From Acetobacteraceae bacterium (GTDB taxonomy: Bacteria; Pseudomonadota; Alphaproteobacteria; Acetobacterales; Acetobacteraceae), in NCBI GenBank assembly GCA_027487385.1, contig JAIYDS010000205.1:1-64000 (forward strand): 64,000 bases of DNA, written 5' to 3'. This document shows positions 30,725-40,520 of the stretch, one piece after another. The notes under the pieces are model-generated. The model made no database searches. It was given only the letters and a program-made list of their open reading frames with translations, and was not told where the DNA came from. The stretch's first letter is position 1; each line of letters starts with the position of its first letter. A program made the position numbers and the translations under genes.

Positions 30725-32691
30725 GCCGCCGCCACGCGATGGCCCTAGGGCTGATGCCCTGGCCCGCCCAGGCCGCCTGCGCCCCGGATTTCGCGCGGCT
30801 CACGCTGGAGGGCACGGGCGCGCCGGCCGGCAGCATCGCCGTCTTCGGCCAGGCCTTCCGCCCCGGCGACATGCCGCGCGGCAGCCTACCCACAATCCGC
30901 CTCGCCAGCGGCGCCGCGCTGGCCACGCAGATGGATGTGCGCAACCGCCACCCCGATGGCTCCGTACGCCTCGCGCAGATCGCTGTCGCTTGCCCGGCCT
31001 TGGCGGATGGCGCGCTGGCACCCTGCCTGATGCGCGCGGAACCGCGGGAGGCCGGTGCGGCGCTCGGCGCCACGGGCCGTTCCGCGCTGATCGAGATTCA
31101 ATCCGGCGGACAGGTCTGGCGGGCCGATCTGATGCAAGGCTTCCCCGGTGCCGATCCCTGGCAATCCGGCCCGCTGGCCGTGCAGGGGCGCCTGGCGCTG
31201 CCAGTGACCCTGACCGGGCTCGCCTCGCTGCGGCTGGTCGCGGATGTCGCCTTGCGCGCGGATGGCACGCTCTGGGTCGAGGCTTGGCTGCGCAATGACA
31301 TCGCCATGCGCCCCAATGGGGGCGAGGTCGCCTATGTCGTCCGGCTGCGGCTGGATGGGCGCCTGGCACTGGAGGCCGAGATCCGCCGCCAGCATCACTA
31401 CACCGGCTGGGGCCGCCTGCTCGGCAGCACGCGTGCGGGGCCGGCCCCGCCGCCTCCGCTGATCCGCCATGACGCCGGTTACCTGGCAGATGCCGGCGCC
31501 GTCGCGCGTTATGGCCTCACTGCCGGGATCGAACCGGCGCTGCTGGCGCGCATGGACGGCGTGATGGCGGCGCCCGGCTGGAGCAAGCCGCTCGGCCCGC
31601 GCGGGGTCACGCAGGATATGCGGCAGACGGGCGGGCGCGCGGATATCGGCCCGGCGACCATGCCGCAGGCCGCCTGGCTGATCAGCGGCGACCGCCGTGC
31701 GGCCGCCTTCGCCCTGGGCCAGGCGGAAGCCGCCGGCAGCATCCCCTGGCATTTCCAAGACGCCGCGCGCGGCTGCTGGATGGACACGATCCGCTGGCCC
31801 GGCCTCTGGACGGATGGGCGCGGTGGGCCCGCCCCGGGTGGCCTGGCCCAGCCCATCTCAGGCGAGACGGGCTGGATCACGGATTGCGCGCATCAGCCTG
31901 ACCTGAACTTCATCCCCTATCTGCTGAGCGGCCGACGCGCCCTGCTCGACAATCTCCAGGCGCAGGCCGCCTGGGCGGTGCTCTCACAATGGCCGGCGGC
32001 GGCCGCGCGCGGCGCCGGTGAGGGGACGAATGTCGTGCGCGGCAATCAGGTGCGCGGGGCCGCGTGGTCACTCCGGCAATTGGAAAATGCCGCCTGGGCC
32101 AGCCCCGAGCGCGATGCAAACCGGGCCTGGCTGCGTGCGTCCGCCGATGCGAACTGGGCCTGGATCATCAGCCGCATTCCCGCCTGGACCGCCACGCAGG
32201 GCGAGGCGCACGGCCGCATCCCCGGCGAATACGGCACGCCGGGCGTGACACCGCCCTGGCAGCAGGATTATTTCGCCTCGACCGCGGCGAGCGCCGCCCG
32301 ACGCGGCAACGCGCAGGCGCGCGCCGTGCTGCTCTGGATGTCAAATTTCCTGGTGGGCCGCTTCACGGCAGAACCACGTGGCTTCGCGCCACATGATGGT
32401 TGCGCCTATCTCATCGCCACCGGCACGGCGCGCGGCTGGGCCGAGATCGGCGCGGCCACCCGCGCGGCGGGGCTCTCCAACGGCATGGGCTGGAGCAAGA
32501 CGGAGGGCGACTACGCGCAACTCGCGCTGCAATCCCTGGCGGCGATCAGCGATGTGCTTGAACTGCCGGCTTCCCGCGGCGCCTACGCCTGGCTAGCGGC
32601 GGCCGGCGCGCCCTTCACCCGCCCGCAAGATTTCCGCCGCGACCCGGCCTTTCACATCGTGCCACGCGGCGCGGCCCCCTGCCGGGACTGA
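30718..32691 (+). CDS. Secreted hypothetical protein, paralogue of the N-terminal part of 53947-57018
   Basis: N-terminal MLSRRHAMALGLMPWPAQAACA; collinear similarity with the 53947 product over its full length (e.g. PPWQQDYFASTAASAARRGNA...NFLVGRF). Confidence 0.8.
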   Translation: MLSRRHAMALGLMPWPAQAACAPDFARLTLEGTGAPAGSIAVFGQAFRPGDMPRGSLPTIRLASGAALATQMDVRNRHPDGSVRLAQIAVACPALADGALAPCLMRAEPREAGAALGATGRSALIEIQSGGQVWRADLMQGFPGADPWQSGPLAVQGRLALPVTLTGLASLRLVADVALRADGTLWVEAWLRNDIAMRPNGGEVAYVVRLRLDGRLALEAEIRRQHHYTGWGRLLGSTRAGPAPPPPLIRHDAGYLADAGAVARYGLTAGIEPALLARMDGVMAAPGWSKPLGPRGVTQDMRQTGGRADIGPATMPQAAWLISGDRRAAAFALGQAEAAGSIPWHFQDAARGCWMDTIRWPGLWTDGRGGPAPGGLAQPISGETGWITDCAHQPDLNFIPYLLSGRRALLDNLQAQAAWAVLSQWPAAAARGAGEGTNVVRGNQVRGAAWSLRQLENAAWASPERDANRAWLRASADANWAWIISRIPAWTATQGEAHGRIPGEYGTPGVTPPWQQDYFASTAASAARRGNAQARAVLLWMSNFLVGRFTAEPRGFAPHDGCAYLIATGTARGWAEIGAATRAAGLSNGMGWSKTEGDYAQLALQSLAAISDVLELPASRGAYAWLAAAGAPFTRPQDFRRDPAFHIVPRGAAPCRD

Positions 32692-32782
32692 GACCCGATC
32701 CGGGAAGCGGCGCCTCATCAAGGGAAGAGAGCGTCCGGCGGCTGGGGCCGGGGCTCTGTCTTTGCGCTGGACGTATGGCCGC

Positions 32783-33769
32783 TCAGCGCGCCCGCAGCGT
32801 GCCCAGCGCCAGCAGCCCACGCGCCGCGATCTCCCGCCACGGCGTCGGCCAGGCGGCGACGCCGGCCTTGATGCGCAGGGGCCAGGCCTTGCAAGGCTCC
32901 GGCAGCAGCCGCCAGATGCCGCGCACCGCGGCGTGATCCTGCCGCGCGAAGGCGATGTCTAGCGCCTGGACGCGCCGCCGCGCGACACTCTCGCCGATCA
33001 GCCGGTCCAGCGGGCGCAGCGAAGGCCGGCGCGCCAGCACATGCTCGAGAATGGCGGCATCGCCGAGATTCATCGCCTGCACATCCGCGGAATGGCCGCC
33101 GGCATGCTTGCGGATCATCACCAGCGGGCGATGCACGATGCCGATGGGCGCATGCTCGCAGAGCAGGAGGATGGTGGCGAAATCCGTGCCCACGATGCGC
33201 CCCACCGAGGCGTCCCAGCCGCCGAGACCCAGCAGGAACACCCGGTCAGCGACCATGGCCGAGGGGAAGAAGGGCTGGAAGCCGATCACGCGCGCCACGA
33301 TGGCTTGGTCGAAGGCGCCAAGCCCGCCCGGCGCCAGCAGGCGCAAGCCCCGCCAAAAGCCCGGGGGCGCATCCGCGAATTTGGTGGTCATGGCGCAGAC
33401 GCCGTCCCGCAGCAGCACGAAATCCGCGAAGCCCACGCGTAAGCGGGGCTCGGCCGCCCAGAGCGCGGCCATGGCCTTCAGGAAATCCGGCTCCCAGATG
33501 TCATCGCTGTCACAGAAGGCGACGAGCCGCCCGCGCGCGACGGCAAGCCCCGCATTGCGCGCCAGCAGGTCCCCGCCATTCGTGATGCGCAGCACCCGCA
33601 CCCGCGCGCCATACTGCGCGCCCACCATCTCGGCCGTGCCATCGGTGGAGCCGTCATCCACGAGGATCACCTCCAGCGGCGGATGGGTCTGCGCCAGCAC
33701 GGCGTCCAGCGTCTGCGGCAGCAGCGAAGCGCGGTTCCAGCTGGGAATGACGACGCTGATCTCCATCAC
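32783..33769 (-). CDS. GT2 glycosyltransferase
   Basis: ISVVIPSWNRASLLPQTLDAVLAQTHPPLEVILVDDGSTDGT; FCDSDDIWEP. Confidence 0.9.
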   Translation of the reverse strand: MMEISVVIPSWNRASLLPQTLDAVLAQTHPPLEVILVDDGSTDGTAEMVGAQYGARVRVLRITNGGDLLARNAGLAVARGRLVAFCDSDDIWEPDFLKAMAALWAAEPRLRVGFADFVLLRDGVCAMTTKFADAPPGFWRGLRLLAPGGLGAFDQAIVARVIGFQPFFPSAMVADRVFLLGLGGWDASVGRIVGTDFATILLLCEHAPIGIVHRPLVMIRKHAGGHSADVQAMNLGDAAILEHVLARRPSLRPLDRLIGESVARRRVQALDIAFARQDHAAVRGIWRLLPEPCKAWPLRIKAGVAAWPTPWREIAARGLLALGTLRAR

Positions 33770-34707
33770 GCAGGCCGGCCCGCGCGTTGGAAGACCAGAT
33801 CCGCCATCTCGAAATCACGGCGCAGCAGTGGCATCGGGCCGCGCGGCTGGCCGGCGATGTAGGAGGCGGCGCCATAGTCATTCTCCACCTCGAAGGTCGC
33901 GAAGCCCGCATCGGTGAAGAGCGCCAGCAGCGCCTCCACCGAGCCGCCCATGCCCAGCAGCGCGTCGCGCTTCACCTCGATCAGGATCTGCACGTCATGC
34001 CGCAGGCGCGGCAGCAGCGCGGCGATGCCCTGGATGACCATCCATTCCGCGCCCTCCACGTCGATCTTGATGAGACGGGCGGCGAGTAGATCCTCCAGCG
34101 GGACGATCTCGGCGAGCGGCCGCCCCTCGACCGTCGCCTCCAGCACGGCGCCGGAGCGCGCGGCCTCGCTCGCGATGATCGTGGTGCCGCCGAGGTTGCT
34201 GTCATCGTGCAGATAGACGGCGACGGGGCCTGCCACGGCGGTTGCGGCCATGTTGCGCGCCTGGATGTTCGTCGCCCCATTGGCGGCGATGTTGCGCAGC
34301 AACCGCGCGAAGATCCAGGGCGAGGCCTCCACCGCATGCACCCGCCCCGTGGGGCCGACCAGCCGCGCGGCCAGCAGGCTGTGCAGCCCCACATTGGCGC
34401 CGACATCCACCATGATGTCGCCCGGCCGGAGTGCCTGCTGGAAGAGGCGGGTGACCGCCGGTTCCCAGACGCCGAAGAAATAGACGAAGCTGTGCACCAC
34501 ATCCGGGAAGCCGCCTTCCAGCCGCGCGCCGAATCGCGTCCGCGCCTCGATGCGGAAGCTGCGCCAGAGGATGTGCGGGCGCACCACGCGGTCCCAGAGC
34601 CACAGGCGCAGGCGCGGCAGGCCAGGGCTGCGGAAGATCACGCGCAGCCCCGCGCAGGTGCTGCGTAGCGCGAAACGCCCCGCCCTTGTCTCAGCCAGAG
34701 CGTTCAT
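33766..34707 (-). CDS. FkbM-family methyltransferase
   Basis: GDIMVDVGANVGLHSLLAARLVGPTGRVHAVEASPWIFARL; LIKIDVEGAEWMVIQG. Confidence 0.88.
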   Translation of the reverse strand: MNALAETRAGRFALRSTCAGLRVIFRSPGLPRLRLWLWDRVVRPHILWRSFRIEARTRFGARLEGGFPDVVHSFVYFFGVWEPAVTRLFQQALRPGDIMVDVGANVGLHSLLAARLVGPTGRVHAVEASPWIFARLLRNIAANGATNIQARNMAATAVAGPVAVYLHDDSNLGGTTIIASEAARSGAVLEATVEGRPLAEIVPLEDLLAARLIKIDVEGAEWMVIQGIAALLPRLRHDVQILIEVKRDALLGMGGSVEALLALFTDAGFATFEVENDYGAASYIAGQPRGPMPLLRRDFEMADLVFQRAGRPA

Positions 34708-35666
34708 GGGCTTGCCTCGATGGTGAAGGGTTCGGCGCAGCTATAGGCGGCGCGCTCATCCGCGCCGGCCTGGGGCGAGAGGCACAGGAAGCGCAGGAGG
34801 TCGCGCCCCTCCCGCAGGTCGGAAAGCCAGGCGGTCAGGGCGATGCGCCGCGCCGCCCAGCGCCGCCCGGCACGCAGATTGTTCATCGCCAAACCCTTGC
34901 GCGCGCTGTAGAGCGCCCAGCGCGCCTCCTGCCGGAAGCCCTGCAGCAAGGGGTCCCGCGCGGCCAGCGTGAGGTAGCGCAAGGAGCGGGTTCGGAGCCG
35001 CGCGCTGGACCCCGTGAGCCCTCCGCCGATGCGCCGCCACGCATAGACCTCCCGATCCAGCAGATGCAGCGGCGCCAGCCGCGAGAGGCGGGTGAGCAAC
35101 AGCACATCCTCGCCATAGTATAGGCCCTCGCCGAAGCCACCCGCCTGCAGCGCCAGGTCCCGCCGCATCAGCGTGGCGCCCAGATGCATCCAGAAATTCG
35201 CGAGCAGCCGGCGGGTCAGCGCATCGCCATCCAGCATGCCCGCCGGCGCCAGGGCGGGGGCGGGAAGCAGCGTGCCATCACCGCCCAGCAGCGCGTGGCG
35301 CGCGCCGATCCAGCCGATCTCGGGCCGCCCCATGAGGCCCTGCATGGCCGCAAGCCGGCCCGGCAGCCAGATATCATCGGCATCGAGGAACCCAAGCCAG
35401 GTGCCGCGGGCGGCCCGGATGCCCCGGTTGCGGGCCGAGGCCGGGCCCTGATTGACAGTACTGCGCAGCAGCCGGACCCGCCCGCCAGGGGCGGCCAGGC
35501 GCTCCATCCCCGCAATCGCGCCGAGTTGCAGCGAGGCGTCATCCACCAGGATCACCTCGCCAGCCACCCCCGCGACGTCCATCTCATCCAGCACCGAGCG
35601 CACCGCCGCGACCAGGAGAACGATGTCCGGATCAAACACCGGGCAAATGACGCTGACTTCGATCAT
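34704..35666 (-). CDS. GT2 glycosyltransferase
   Basis: VSVICPVFDPDIVLLVAAVRSVLDE; GFLDADDIWLPGRLAAM. Confidence 0.88.
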   Translation of the reverse strand: MIEVSVICPVFDPDIVLLVAAVRSVLDEMDVAGVAGEVILVDDASLQLGAIAGMERLAAPGGRVRLLRSTVNQGPASARNRGIRAARGTWLGFLDADDIWLPGRLAAMQGLMGRPEIGWIGARHALLGGDGTLLPAPALAPAGMLDGDALTRRLLANFWMHLGATLMRRDLALQAGGFGEGLYYGEDVLLLTRLSRLAPLHLLDREVYAWRRIGGGLTGSSARLRTRSLRYLTLAARDPLLQGFRQEARWALYSARKGLAMNNLRAGRRWAARRIALTAWLSDLREGRDLLRFLCLSPQAGADERAAYSCAEPFTIEASP

Positions 35667-35842
35667 CCTAAAAACTTAGATCAATACGGCCGAAAGAGCC
35701 AGTATAATTGGCATTTTACTCCCTTTATTCCTCAAGATTAAAATACAGATCGAATTATAACTGAAACTTTGACAGATTTTATTGCCATGAAAAACGATTT
35801 AAATACAATTTTTACTGCAAAATCAGGCATCTACACCTATGT

Positions 35843-35863
35843 TCCGTCAGCGATTTTGACGGA
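35843..35863 (+). promoter_or_regulatory. Leader hairpin overlapping the Shine-Dalgarno of the epimerase gene
   Basis: 7-bp perfect stem TCCGTCA/TGACGGA; 3' arm contains the start of GGAGG, ~10 nt before ATG 35876. Confidence 0.45.
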
Positions 35864-35875
35864 GGAAATTCCCCC

Positions 35876-36835
35876 ATGGCGACGATCCTGGTCACTGGAG
35901 GCTGCGGCTTCATCGGCGCGCATCTCTGCGCCGCGCTCAGCGCGCGGGGGGACCAGGTGCGCGTCCTCGACGACCTTTCCACCGGCTACGAGGCAAAGCT
36001 GCCGCGCGGTACGCGCTTCCTGCGCGGCGACATCAACCAGATAGCCACCCTCGCCGAGGCGATGGAGGGCGTGGATGCCTGCTTCCACCTAGCCGCCATC
36101 GCTTCCGTCGAGCGCGGGACGCAGGATTGGCTCGGCACGCACCGCACCAACCTCTCCGCCACCATCGGCCTTTTCAACGTGGCACGCCGCCGCGCCATCC
36201 CGGTGGTCTATGCCTCCTCCGCTGCCGTCTATGGGCGTGGCGACGGGCATCAACTGGCCGAAGGCGCGCCGCGCGCCCCGCTGTCCTCCTATGGCGCCGA
36301 CAAGCTGGGTTGCGAACAGCATGCGCAGGTGGCGGGGCTGGTGCATGGCGTGCCCACGCTGGGGCTGCGCTTCTTCAACGTCTTCGGCCCCGGCCAGGAC
36401 CCGGCTTCGCCCTATTCGGGCGTGATCTCGATCTTCTGTGATAGGCTCGCCCGCGGGCTGCCCATCACCATCTACGGCGATGGTCGGCAGACGCGGGACT
36501 TCGTCTTCGTGGGCGATGTGGTGCGCGCGCTGATCGCCGCCCTGCCGCGCGCCGCCCTGAGCGGGCCCGTGGTGAATGTCTGCACCGGCATCGCCGTCAC
36601 CATCCAGGGCCTGGCCGAGATGATCGCGGGCCTCAATGGCCTGCCGCTGGAGGTTCGGCGGAAGCCGTCGCGCCTCGGTGAGATCGCCCATTCCCTGGGC
36701 TCACCCGCCCGCGCGCGGGAGCTGTTGGGCCTGGGCATGCCGGTTCCCCTGCGGGAGGGCCTGCGCGCGACCTTGCAGGCGATGCTTCCGCCGCCGCGGG
36801 GCCGGGCACCCGTCAGTGCGACAGCCACCGCATGA
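35876..36835 (+). CDS. NAD-dependent sugar epimerase/dehydratase
   Basis: ILVTGGCGFIGAHL; YASSAAVYG; SSYGADKLGCEQ. Confidence 0.92.
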   Translation: MATILVTGGCGFIGAHLCAALSARGDQVRVLDDLSTGYEAKLPRGTRFLRGDINQIATLAEAMEGVDACFHLAAIASVERGTQDWLGTHRTNLSATIGLFNVARRRAIPVVYASSAAVYGRGDGHQLAEGAPRAPLSSYGADKLGCEQHAQVAGLVHGVPTLGLRFFNVFGPGQDPASPYSGVISIFCDRLARGLPITIYGDGRQTRDFVFVGDVVRALIAALPRAALSGPVVNVCTGIAVTIQGLAEMIAGLNGLPLEVRRKPSRLGEIAHSLGSPARARELLGLGMPVPLREGLRATLQAMLPPPRGRAPVSATATA

Positions 36836-36941
36836 GCAGCGCCAGGCTGAACCAGGCGGCGATCGAGAGACCCGCGATCAGCAGCGTCGCCGCCTGCCAG
36901 GACATGCGGCCATTCGCCGGTTTGGGCTTTCCGCCAGCCAT
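36813..36941 (-). CDS. Small (42 aa) putative single-TM membrane protein
   Basis: MAGGKPKPANGRMSWQAATLLIAGLSIAAWFSLALLMRWLSH with AGAGG-like SD upstream; below the 60-aa ORF cutoff of the track. Confidence 0.4.
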   Translation of the reverse strand: MAGGKPKPANGRMSWQAATLLIAGLSIAAWFSLALLMRWLSH

Positions 36942-37103
36942 GCGCATCGCCTCTTCTGATCCTGTCTGGTCGCGTCACGGCCAGGGCGCGCCGCCCTGTC
37001 GCAAGCCTGGGCCATGCAAGGGCCCACTGCGCGAGCATCGGCCGCACCGCCCCTGCGCGGCAAGCATCCTCACCATCGGCGTCCATCCAGAGGAACGCAA
37101 GAC

Positions 37104-39008
37104 ATGTGTGCGGTGATCGGCCTTTTCCCGCAGGACCGGCGGGCGCTGCCCGAGCTGGCGAGCCTGCGCCGGATGGCCGATGCGCTGCGCCACCGCGGCC
37201 CGGATGGCGAGGGGTTCCACGTCGAGCCGGGCCTGGGTCTCGGCCATCGGCGCCTGGCCATCGTGGATCTCGCGGGCGGCCATCAGCCGATGCTCAGCGC
37301 CGATGGGCAGGCGGTGCTGAGCTTCAATGGCGAGATCTTCAACCATGCGGCGCTGCGCCGCGAGTTGGAGGCGCGCGGCCATGTCTTTCGCTCGCGCTCC
37401 GACACCGAAGTGATCCTGCAGGCCTGGCGGCAATGGGGCGTGGGCTGCCTGGATCATTTCAACGGCCAATTCGCCTTCGCCCTCTGGGATGCGGCGCTGG
37501 GCCGCCTGCTGCTGGCGCGGGACAGGCTGGGTGAGAAGCCGCTGCATTACGCGCGGCTGCCAGATGGCAGCGTCGCCTTCGCCTCCGAGATCGCGGGCCT
37601 GCTGGCCCTGCCTGCGGTCTCGCGACGGCTGGACCCCGCGGCCCTCGCCGACTTCCTGGCACTCGGCTACGTGCCCGATCCCGGCTGCATTCACGCCGCG
37701 ATCCGCAAGCTGGAGCCAGCGCATTTCCTCCTGCTGGAGCATGGCTTCTCCGGGCTACCGGCGCCGCAGCGTTACTGGCGCGCGCCAACCCGCGTCGCGG
37801 AAGCACCCGCAGACGCGATGGAACAACTCGGCGAGCGGCTGAGCGAGGCGGTCCAACTGCGCCTGATGTCCGATGTGCCACTGGGCTGCTTCCTCTCGGG
37901 CGGGGTGGATTCGGGCGGCATCGCAGCACTTGCGGCCCAGCTCGGCCCGGCGCTGGAAAGCTTCAGCATCGGGCTCGCCGGCAGCGCGGATGAGCGGCCG
38001 GCAGCGGCGGCCCTCGCTGCGGCCCTCGGCGGATCACACCATGCGGCAGCCGTGACGCCCGACCCGCTGCGCGATGCGCGCGAGGTCGCCGCCATCTTCG
38101 GCGAGCCCTTTGGCGATTCCTCCGCGACGCCGACGCTGGCCGTCTCCCGCCTCGCGCGGGGGCGCGTCACCGTGGCGCTCTCCGGCGATGGCGGGGATGA
38201 GGTTTTCGGCGGCTATCGCCGCCACCGCTGGCACCAGATGACGGATGCGGTGCGCCGGCATATCCCCGCCAGGCTGCGCCATCGCATCCTCGGCGCGCTG
38301 GCCCGCGCCTATCCCAAGATGGACCGCGCGCCGCAATGGCTTCGCGCCAAGCACACGCTGACCGAACTCAGCCTCGACAGCGCGCTGGGCTACTACACCA
38401 TGGTCTGCCGCATGGATGCCGCGCGGCGACACGCGCTGCTCTCGCCCGCGCTGCGCGCCACGCTGGAGGGGCATGACCCCGCGGCGCGCTTCACCCGCCT
38501 CATGGCGGAATGCGACCCCGACGAGCCGCTGCTGCAGGCCCAGTACGCCGATCTGCACACCTACCTGCCCGGCGACATCCTCACCAAGGTGGATCGCGCC
38601 AGCATGGCCGCCTCGCTGGAAGTGCGGCCGCCCCTGCTGGACCACACCCTCGTCGCCTGGGGCATGGCGCTGCCGGCCGCGCTGAAGCTGCGCGGCACCA
38701 CCGGCAAGGCGATCCTGCGCGACGCCCTGGCCCCGCTGCTGCCGCCCGAGCTGCTGACGCGGCCCAAGCAGGGCTTCGCCGCGCCGATGGGCGCGGCACT
38801 CCGCGCCCGAATGCCGGAAATGCGCGCCCGCCTGCGCGGGCCGGCGCTGATGGATAGCGGCCTGCTGAGCGAGGCCGGGCTGATGCGCCTCATCGCCGAG
38901 CATGAGAGCGGCCACTTCGACCACGGCACCGCGCTCTGGCAATTGCTGGTGCTGGAGGGCTTCCTCGCCAACCAGGGCAGCCGCGCCAGCCTGGCCGAAG
39001 CGGCGTGA
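37104..39008 (+). CDS. Asparagine synthase-like amidotransferase, XrtA/PEP-CTERM-associated
   Basis: MCAVIGLF N-terminal Cys glutaminase; LRHRGPDGEG; SGGVDSGGIAALAA; ALSGDGGDEVFGGY. Confidence 0.93.
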   Translation: MCAVIGLFPQDRRALPELASLRRMADALRHRGPDGEGFHVEPGLGLGHRRLAIVDLAGGHQPMLSADGQAVLSFNGEIFNHAALRRELEARGHVFRSRSDTEVILQAWRQWGVGCLDHFNGQFAFALWDAALGRLLLARDRLGEKPLHYARLPDGSVAFASEIAGLLALPAVSRRLDPAALADFLALGYVPDPGCIHAAIRKLEPAHFLLLEHGFSGLPAPQRYWRAPTRVAEAPADAMEQLGERLSEAVQLRLMSDVPLGCFLSGGVDSGGIAALAAQLGPALESFSIGLAGSADERPAAAALAAALGGSHHAAAVTPDPLRDAREVAAIFGEPFGDSSATPTLAVSRLARGRVTVALSGDGGDEVFGGYRRHRWHQMTDAVRRHIPARLRHRILGALARAYPKMDRAPQWLRAKHTLTELSLDSALGYYTMVCRMDAARRHALLSPALRATLEGHDPAARFTRLMAECDPDEPLLQAQYADLHTYLPGDILTKVDRASMAASLEVRPPLLDHTLVAWGMALPAALKLRGTTGKAILRDALAPLLPPELLTRPKQGFAAPMGAALRARMPEMRARLRGPALMDSGLLSEAGLMRLIAEHESGHFDHGTALWQLLVLEGFLANQGSRASLAEAA

Positions 39009-40519
39009 GCAGCATCCTCGTACGCACTGCCCACGGCGCCGGCTGGGTCATCGCCTGGCGGTTGATGACGCGGCTGCTCGGAATCTTCAGCACGCTCGTG
39101 CTGGTGCGCCTGCTCTCGCCGGCCGATTTCGGCCTGGTCGCGCTGGCGACGGCCTTCGCCCTCGCGCTCGATGTCTGCCTTTCCATCGGCGTCGAGGACC
39201 AGATCATCCGCAGCGAGGCGCCGGGCCGCGCGCTCTACGATACAGCCTTCACGCTGAACCTGATGAAGGCGCTGTCCGTCTCGCTGCTTCTGGCCATGAG
39301 TGCGGCACCGGCGGCGGAGTTCTTTGGCGATGCGCGGCTGCGCGATGTGCTGCTGGCGCTGGCCCTCTCGGCCGCACTGAGCGGGGCCACCAATATCGGC
39401 ATCGCGGATTTCCGGCGGCATCTCTCCTTCGACAAGGAATTCCGCCTGCAATTCCTGCCGCGCCTGGCCGGCATCAGCATGACCATCGGCATCGCCTGGG
39501 CCTTTCGCAGCCATTGGGCGCTGGTGCTGGGCGTTCTCACCAACCGCTTCGGCATCGTGGTGATGAGCCATGTGCTGCACCCCTATCGCCAGCGCCTTTC
39601 GCTGGCTGCCTGGCGCGAGCTTTCCGGCGTCTCCTTCTGGAGCTGGGCGATCAGCCTGGCCGCCACCATCCGAGACCGCGCGGACAGCTTCGTGATCGGC
39701 CGCGTGCTGGGCCCCGCACCGCTCGGCATCTATGCCGTGGGCGTCGAGGTCGCCGCACTCCCGACGACCGAGATGGTGGATCCGATCTGCCGCGCCTGCA
39801 TGCCGGGCTTCGCCGCCACGCTGCGCGATTCCGGGCGCGAGGGCGTGGCGCCCGCCTATCTGCGCATCATCGGGCTGATGGCGGTGCTGACCCTGCCGGC
39901 CGGCATCGGCACCTCGCTCATCGCGGGGCCGGTCGTCGCCCTGGTCTTCGGGCCGGCCTGGCTGGAGGCGGCGCCGGTCATGGCGCTGATCGCACTCGGC
40001 TGCACGCTCTCGCTCGCCGGCAATGTCAGTGCGGCGCTGCTGAATGCGCGGGCCGCGCTGCGCGGCATCCTCGTCGTCACCGCCGCCGCCGCGCTGTTGC
40101 GCATCGGGCTCTTGCTGCTCTTCATGCCCCGGTGGGGGTTGTTCGGCGCGGCTTTGGCGATCGCAATGGCGCTGCTGCTGGAGCATCTGGCGCTGGTTGG
40201 CGGCGCGTTGCGGATGCTGGCGCTGCGGCCCTGGGCGCTGCTGCGGGTGGTGCATCGCCCGGCCATCGCGGCCATGGCCATGGCCGCCCTGCTCTGGGGC
40301 TGCGGGCTGGGCTGGGCGCCGGCACCCGGCGCCGCCGCTGCGGCGCTGGCGCGGCTCGGCCAGGCCATTCCGCTGGCCGTGGCGAGCTACGCGCTGGTGC
40401 TGCTCGCGCTCTGGCGGCTGGCCGCCTGTCCGGCCGGCGCAGAGGCTGATCTGCTGCGCCTGATCCAGTCCCTGCTGGCGCGGATGGGCTTCGCCTGGCG
40501 TCGCCTGGCGCCCCGCTGA
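39005..40519 (+). CDS. Oligosaccharide flippase (Wzx-like)
   Basis: Multi-TM; GWVIAWRLMTRLLGIFSTLVLVRLLSPADFGLVALA. Confidence 0.9.
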   Translation: MSSILVRTAHGAGWVIAWRLMTRLLGIFSTLVLVRLLSPADFGLVALATAFALALDVCLSIGVEDQIIRSEAPGRALYDTAFTLNLMKALSVSLLLAMSAAPAAEFFGDARLRDVLLALALSAALSGATNIGIADFRRHLSFDKEFRLQFLPRLAGISMTIGIAWAFRSHWALVLGVLTNRFGIVVMSHVLHPYRQRLSLAAWRELSGVSFWSWAISLAATIRDRADSFVIGRVLGPAPLGIYAVGVEVAALPTTEMVDPICRACMPGFAATLRDSGREGVAPAYLRIIGLMAVLTLPAGIGTSLIAGPVVALVFGPAWLEAAPVMALIALGCTLSLAGNVSAALLNARAALRGILVVTAAAALLRIGLLLLFMPRWGLFGAALAIAMALLLEHLALVGGALRMLALRPWALLRVVHRPAIAAMAMAALLWGCGLGWAPAPGAAAAALARLGQAIPLAVASYALVLLALWRLAACPAGAEADLLRLIQSLLARMGFAWRRLAPR

Positions 40520-40520
40520 G

